A stretch of 64,000 nt of DNA from Desulfomonile sp963700305 (GTDB taxonomy: Bacteria; Desulfobacterota; Desulfomonilia; Desulfomonilales; Desulfomonilaceae). Location of the stretch: assembly GCA_963700305.1 (NCBI GenBank), contig CAVOXB010000022.1, forward strand, positions 1 through 64,000, written 5' to 3'. Positions 59,576 through 64,000 of this stretch are shown here, one piece after another. Numbering within the stretch: the first letter of the stretch is position 1; the number at the start of each line of letters is the position of its first letter. Under the pieces are notes generated by a model. That model had not been told where the DNA came from and ran no database searches. It saw only the letters and a list, made by a program, of their open reading frames with translations. A program made the position numbers and the translations under genes.

Positions 59576-60271
59576 TCAGATCGTGCTTTCTTCGGAGAAC
59601 TGATATCCGACGCCTCGGACTGTCAGAACGCACCTCGGGTTTGATGGGTCTTTCTCAATCTTTTGTCTCAGCTTGCCAATATGGACGTCTATCACACGAT
59701 CAATCACTGCGACGTCATCCCTGGGATAAATCCGTGATAGCAGCTCATCGCGAGTGAAAACTCTTCCTGGGGCAGCCATAAGAGTATGGAGTAATTTGTA
59801 CTCGTGAGGAGTCAGAAGGACGACACGTCCCGCCAATGTGACTTTGCGTTTTTCCGGATCTAACGCCAGATCTCCTAAAGAAAGGACTCGCTTGTCATTG
59901 ATTCGCCCTAATCGTCCTCTCCGCAGGATGGCTTTCACGCGAGCTACCAATTCCCTCGGACTGAAGGGCTTCACGACGTAGTCATCCGCCCCTAATATGA
60001 GGCCCGACACCCGGTCGATTTCTTCTTCCCTGGCGCTCAATATCAAGATGGGGACATCGGATGATTGTCTAAGTTGTCTACATACTTCCCAACCGTCAAT
60101 CAGCGGCAGCATCAGGTCGAGAATAACAAAGATCGGCTCATAGCGCCGCGCCAATTCCAACGCTAGTTGTCCGTCGTGGGCAACAACCGTCTGGTATCCC
60201 TCCCGCTCAAGATAAAGGGCCACCAGAGATGCGGTTTTTTTGTCATCTTCTACTATGAGAATCGGCGGCAT
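59576..60271 (-). CDS. OmpR-family response regulator of the Msr operon
   Basis: A 231-residue protein. Receiver: MPPILIVEDDKKTASLVALY (acidic pocket), VILDLMLPLIDGWEVCRQLR with phospho-Asp near residue 52, and LGADDYVVKPFSPRELVARV. DNA-binding winged helix: VVLLTPHEYKLLHTLMAAPG then DVHIGKLRQKIEKDPSNPRC. It is first in the minus-strand series regulator, kinase, MsrA, MsrAB, and therefore probably controls the methionine sulfoxide repair genes and itself. Confidence 0.9.
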   Translation of the reverse strand: MPPILIVEDDKKTASLVALYLEREGYQTVVAHDGQLALELARRYEPIFVILDLMLPLIDGWEVCRQLRQSSDVPILILSAREEEIDRVSGLILGADDYVVKPFSPRELVARVKAILRRGRLGRINDKRVLSLGDLALDPEKRKVTLAGRVVLLTPHEYKLLHTLMAAPGRVFTRDELLSRIYPRDDVAVIDRVIDVHIGKLRQKIEKDPSNPRCVLTVRGVGYQFSEESTI

Positions 60272-60506
60272 TTATACTACCTTGGTTTATCTTTTATTAT
60301 AGACCTTCTTTTATACATAATCATCTCCTTCAAAGAGGATATACATCAGAGCTATTGAGGTGCGAACTACGCGGGAAATTTTTGCAAAGAGACACGGAAG
60401 TCCGTTCTTGCCGTTCACACCAGGGTTTCATGAAATGGTGCTACCCATAGGACTTACCCCGGGTTACGACATCAATGCTAGCCTGATCCTATCGTTGCGC
60501 GGTCGG

Positions 60507-60525
60507 GTGGCGCATCGTGCGCCAC
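60507..60525. repeat. Short perfect hairpin in the region upstream of the regulator
   Basis: GTGGCGCA-TCG-TGCGCCAC is a perfect 8-base inverted repeat. The 60,272-60,690 stretch around it has no gene I can support; a 76-residue frame there is rich in unrelated codons. It may be a weak terminator or repeat relic. Confidence 0.35.
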
Positions 60526-60692
60526 TTTGCTGCGGAGAACGACCTCGCCAGATTGCCCCGTCCTATTTGAGCCTTGCTCTAACGGGATGATTGAATGTGC
60601 CCCTATGGCCCGGTTATCCTGAAAATGGAGAAATGCGCCTGCAGTCGATAATCTTTTCTCAAAAAGTGCTAAAGCGGCACACGGAGGCCTCC

Positions 60693-60851
60693 ATGGCCGA
60701 CGAGCCCAAGGTTACGCCGACAAGAATCCTGGCCTATGAAGACCAGACTCTCGTACCAATGGGGTGGCCCGAACTCCAAGGAATTTCGGCCGTGAAGTGG
60801 CTGGCGTTTTTTCTGGCGATGGAGGATCTTGCGGACGGGGGCGTATCTTGA
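60693..60851 (+). CDS. Possible small protein coupled to the PAS gene
   Basis: MADEPKVTPTRILAYEDQTL and VPMGWPELQGISAVKW, 52 residues. Its TGA overlaps the ATG of the PAS-domain gene as TGATG, which favours a real, coupled frame. The ribosome binding site is weak (ACGGAGGCC before the ATG). No family is recognised. Confidence 0.35.
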   Translation: MADEPKVTPTRILAYEDQTLVPMGWPELQGISAVKWLAFFLAMEDLADGGVS

Positions 60852-61797
60852 TGCAAGACAGGGATTCTAAGAGCAAAATCGAGCTGAGAAAGCTTGCAGA
60901 GTCGGCTTTGGCAGAGAAGGCCGGGGATGCCATGGACATATCGACTCTATCCACAGAGGATTTGCAGAAGCCGGTCCATGAGTTGAGAGTCAACCAGATA
61001 GAACTGGAGATGCATGCTGAAGACATGCGTCAGGCTCAGGAAAAGGTCCGGTGCAGCGAGGAAATTTTCCGAAAGTTTTTTGAGCTCAGCGTTAATTACT
61101 GCTACATGGTCTCATCCGAGGGAGTCATTTTAGACGTCAACGCCTCAGTCTTAAAGGTGCTGGGATATAAGCGCGACGAGTTGGTCGGTCAATCAGTCTC
61201 CACGATCTACGCCCCCGAATCGTATGCCAGCGCCAAGGCAGTTTTCGATAAAGGGAAACGAACGGGCCGCGTGGAAAACGAGGAACTGGTTGTCCTGACC
61301 AAGTCGGGCCAGCGGCGCACAGTGGTGCTCAATGCGAGCTCCCACAAGTCCGATAGAGGGCTAATTTCGGTGTCCGTGCAGACGGACATCACTGAGCGCA
61401 AGAAGGCGGAGGAGCTTTTGCGGAAAGAGGGGTACGGGCGAATCTCCTTCTTGGACTCTACAAGAAAGCCCCGGAGTTGACAGATAAGGAACTTTATGAT
61501 TATGCCCTGGATCAGGCGGTTCAGCTCACCGACAGCACCATAGGTTTCTTCCACCTCGTAGCGGACGACCAGAATACAATCATTCTAACCACATGGAACA
61601 GCGGGGCGCTCAAAAACTGCACAGCTTCTTACGCAACCCATTATCCACTTGAGCAGGCTCGATTGTGTCCGCCTTAAACGTCCGATCATTTTCAATGACT
61701 TTCCAGCATCTCCGAACAGAAAGGGACTTCCGGATGGACTTTCACCGGTGCTGCGTTTTATTCTTTTGAACAGTCTCGTGGTGCGACCATCTTAACT
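60851..61797 (+). pseudogene. PAS-GAF sensor protein, truncated
   Basis: MQDRDSKSKIELRKLAESAL, then a coiled coil and a PAS domain (EEIFRKFFELSVNYCYMVSS, ILDVNASVLKVLGYKRDELV, SVSVQTDITERKKAEELLRK). A shift near 61,440 leads to a GAF domain (KAPELTDKELYDYALDQAVQ, STIGFFHLVADDQNTI), and another near 61,650 to RLKRPIIFNDFPASPNRKGL. The frame ends at 61,797 with no kinase domain. This is probably the N-terminal half of a hybrid histidine kinase that lost its catalytic part. Confidence 0.6.
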
Positions 61798-62188
61798 AGC
61801 CCGGCCTTCCGCATTTTTGTCCGGACGCCACACCTTGCTGCCCCACGGCTTGCGGCTTGAGTCTCCAGGGGGGGGGGCGACGAGGACGGTGCTGCGATGA
61901 CACGGCAAGACTTTCTAAATAATTACTATTGCAATATTCAAAAGTTACCTAAATTATATAAAGTGTCAAATTATATAATGACATAATCATCTTGGATTAG
62001 TTTGTCTTGTTGTTATATCTAAACTAATTTAGAGATAATTATCATAACATTTTTACATTACGTAGTATTTTTTACTTGACATGTATGCATCTAATATAGT
62101 CATGACATGTTGCAAGGTTATGCATGGGAGGGATGGTATGTTGAGAAGTCATTTCAATAATAAGCTATTATTAAATGAATTTTCCTTG
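61798..62188. other. Gene-free stretch, partly strongly AT-rich
   Basis: Starts with a run of nine G at about 61,870 and turns very AT-rich from 61,910 to 62,110 (TAAATTATATAAAGTGTCAA). No gene is visible. It lies between the truncated PAS-GAF gene and the truncated IS1595 transposase, and may be foreign DNA or an insertion scar. Confidence 0.45.
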
Positions 62189-62700
62189 CCAGCCTCTTCC
62201 GCAGCAACGACGATTAGGGCTTTGCTACAGACTTGCCTTCCACAGAGCCCCTCTTCTAGACCCCCCAGATAGGTCTCGTCCACTTCAACACTTCCGGACA
62301 GCCGGTCTCGGTCTGGTCTCACCATCACACGGCGTAGCTTGTGAAGCCATGCCCAAGCAGTCCTGTAACTCCCCAGTCCGAGCATCTCCTGCAGGCTCAC
62401 TGCACTCATCCCTGTTCGTGGGCAAGTCACCCACCACATAGCTGGAAACCACAGGGTGAGAGGCTTACGGGTGTCATGGAAGATCGTACCAGCAGTGACG
62501 GAGCACTGATATCCACAATACCCGCATTCGAACAGACTCTTGCCAATCGGCCAAGCCCTGCCATGCCCACAGCGAGGACACCGAAAACCTTCTGGCCAGC
62601 GGCGTCGGAACAGGTAATCACGGCACTGCTCCTCTGTCGAGAAACGGGCTTCGAACTCTGCCAATGACCTGGGGTAGTCTTCCCAATAGTTTATTATCAA
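62185..62700 (-). pseudogene. IS1595-family transposase, C-terminally truncated
   Basis: YPRSLAEFEARFSTEEQCRD and RWPEGFRCPRCGHGRAWPIG, then FECGYCGYQCSVTAGTIFHD form the zinc-ribbon N-terminus. SGSVEVDETYLGGLEEGLCG begins the DDE catalytic part (VDETY). The sequence is cut soon after ALIVVAAEEAGKE; full elements go on for about 130 residues. The end joins the AT-rich stretch. Confidence 0.75.
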
Positions 62701-62819
62701 TAATGCGTAGAGACGCGAGCTTGCATCTCGGATACAGTGTCACGGTCGCACCTCTCCACCGCTCCAAGGGTTTGCTGTCGAGGCTGAGCATCCCCGAGGG
62801 CGGGGCAAAGGCACGGGTG

Positions 62820-64000
62820 AAGCAGGCTGTCCTTGTGTTGTTAATGTGTTCGGTCCTTATGACGGCTTCATGCAGATCAACCCTTTGGAGCCGCCCTGAT
62901 GAGCCCGGGATGGCGCAGTTCGCTGCGATGAGTTCTCCTCCGCAGATAGGCCATGAGGGTCTCACGCGTGCGGTTGGGACCATAACGCTTCAGACACACC
63001 GCTTCACTCCTGCAAGAGATGTGGCGGGCAAGAGCGCTCTCAACCTTCAGGACTGCAGAAGTTTAGCGTTGCAGGACAACCTGAGCCTCGTGGTCGCACG
63101 CCTGGAGGAGTTTACCAAGAAAGCCATCGAAACCACTGAAGCGTCAAAAATGCTTCCTCACGTTCTCTTTTTCAGGGGAGCTGTCCCAGCGTGACCAGCA
63201 GAATTTTTGTACAGCGATGTATTAGGACAGGAAGGACGAACTCCACGAATTGGGTGGAATTTCGGGAGTGTGACCGATTATGCGACAGGGAGAGAACGTA
63301 GCACCTGGCGTTACGTTGCCGAAACAAAATGGAGTCCCACAGATGCAGCCCTGGCCTATTATTTGACCAAGAGCAGTAAAAATGAGCGGTATAAGGCTCA
63401 CTACAACAGAGTGAGGATAGCCCAGAAACTAGTCGCTACCGTGGACATCTCATATTACCGTCTGCTGGCACTCCAAAAGAATTTGGCCTCCGCCCAGGAG
63501 TTGGTTGCCCTCCGATCCGCAATGGCCGATACTCGAAAGAGGCAAGTGGGAGCAAAAATTTCCGGATATGACGAATACGAAAGTGCTAATCAGAGACTTA
63601 TGCGGGCCCGTCGATTCCTGGCAAAGGTGCAGAACCAGATTGAAAAAGAAAAGAATACACTTGCGTCCGCTATGGGTGTATCGCCTCACCAGTCACAAAA
63701 AAGAGGATTCCACGTCATCGGTGCACTGACGGCTCCTGGTTTCAAAGCCGATGCCTCTGAAATGGAGATGAGAGCGGTCCAGAATAGGCCCGAAGCTTTT
63801 GAAGCAGGACTGAATCACCTCAATTCCATAAACGATCTTCAGCGGTCTCTCATAAAGTCTTATCCTAAGGTGTCCTTTTTCTGGAGATACAACTACGACA
63901 AGGACAAGTTTCTTTTACGTAAAGATTGGACCGAAGTTGGGCTCTACGTGTATTGTGATCTCCTTGAATGGGTCACCGGCATGCAACAGTCCAACGCCGC
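62820..64000 (+). CDS. TolC-family outer-membrane efflux lipoprotein, frameshifted, runs off the window
   Basis: A hydrophobic segment with a lipobox (VLVLLMCSVLMTASC) near 62,820-62,880, then ALNLQDCRSLALQDNLSLVV and ARLEEFTKKAIETTEASKML, the first TolC helix pair. A frame change between about 63,180 and 63,260 leads to WRYVAETKWSPTDAALAYYL, ISYYRLLALQKNLASAQELV, SGYDEYESANQRLMRARRFL and PKVSFFWRYNYDKD, open to 64,000. The start is uncertain (GTG/ATG around 62,664-62,850). The protein would be the outer-membrane channel of a tripartite pump; partner genes would lie beyond the edge. Confidence 0.65.

Noticed and set aside
60360..60590. Open frame of 76 residues before the PAS gene
   Set aside because: Contains a hairpin, no ribosome binding site, and protein composition unlike its neighbours.

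Overview
The window falls into two parts that look like different organisms, meeting at about position 14,760. Positions 1 to about 14,760 are visibly GC-rich. They carry the gene types of the Planctomycetes-Verrucomicrobia-Lentisphaerae group: secreted DUF5060/DUF4038-type glycoside-hydrolase-like proteins with PKD and LamG modules, a Sde182/DUF1593 nucleoside-hydrolase-like protein, two Gfo/Idh/MocA oxidoreductases with signal peptides, a secreted beta-lactamase-fold protein, DUF3179, and remnants of a heparinase-like and a dienelactone-hydrolase-like gene. Almost every gene here is broken by single-base frameshifts, and several seem to lack internal segments. From about 14,760 to 64,000 base composition is moderate and genes are mostly intact. 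The content suggests an anaerobic deltaproteobacterium (Desulfobacterota, Syntrophobacterales/Desulfomonile-like). This is inferred from gene content only: LarB, Fe-S flavoenzymes of the dienoyl-CoA reductase type, DUF169, phenylacetate-CoA ligases with a molybdoenzyme, and a selenoprotein. The junction joins a 3'-truncated IS1380-type transposase to a 3'-truncated MscS gene, so an assembly chimera is the simplest reading.

Layout. 1-7.3 kb: four consecutive remnants of DUF4038-type secreted proteins. 7.3-9.8 kb: Sde182-like protein and serine hydrolase. 9.9-14.0 kb: heparinase-like N-terminus, dienelactone-hydrolase remnant, two oxidoreductases flanked by intergenic inverted repeats, and a DUF3179 remnant. 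14.05-14.76 kb: IS1380 fragment. 14.76-20.9 kb: MscS channel, PsiE-like membrane protein, arylsulfatase and an outer-membrane barrel. 21.2-24.6 kb: ABC exporter, YaiI, RluA-type pseudouridine synthase. 24.6-36.8 kb: aromatic-acid-type CoA ligases, IclR regulators, a molybdopterin oxidoreductase with its four-cluster ferredoxin subunit, LarB, and a transporter-HEAT-cNMP protein. 37.2-41.8 kb: parvulin, a double-FGE-PDZ protein and a quinone reductase. 42.2-44.0 kb: an IS110-family element interrupting a small secreted-protein gene. 44.2-48.6 kb: Fe-S flavoenzyme, DUF169 protein, enoyl-CoA hydratase. 48.6-55.6 kb: small secreted proteins, 2-dehydropantoate reductase-like enzyme, histidine kinase, DoxX-like protein, broken inverse autotransporter. 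55.7-60.3 kb: transposase remnant, then the most interesting locus. 60.8-64 kb: decayed PAS-GAF gene, AT-rich stretch, IS1595 remnant, and a TolC-family gene running off the edge.

The outstanding locus is on the minus strand at 60,271-56,336: an OmpR-type response regulator, a sensor kinase, a membrane-anchored MsrA whose catalytic cysteine codon is TGA (reading frame continuous on both sides, so a probable selenocysteine), and an MsrA-MsrB fusion 2 bases further on. This looks like a self-contained system that senses and repairs envelope methionine oxidation.

Single-base frameshifts also occur in the right part (MscS, sulfatase, transporter, molybdoenzyme, CoA ligase, FGE, MsrB, kinase). 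Many lie in short homopolymers with conserved protein sequence on both sides, so residual sequencing error is likely and they should not be read as proven pseudogenes. No rRNA, tRNA or CRISPR array was seen.
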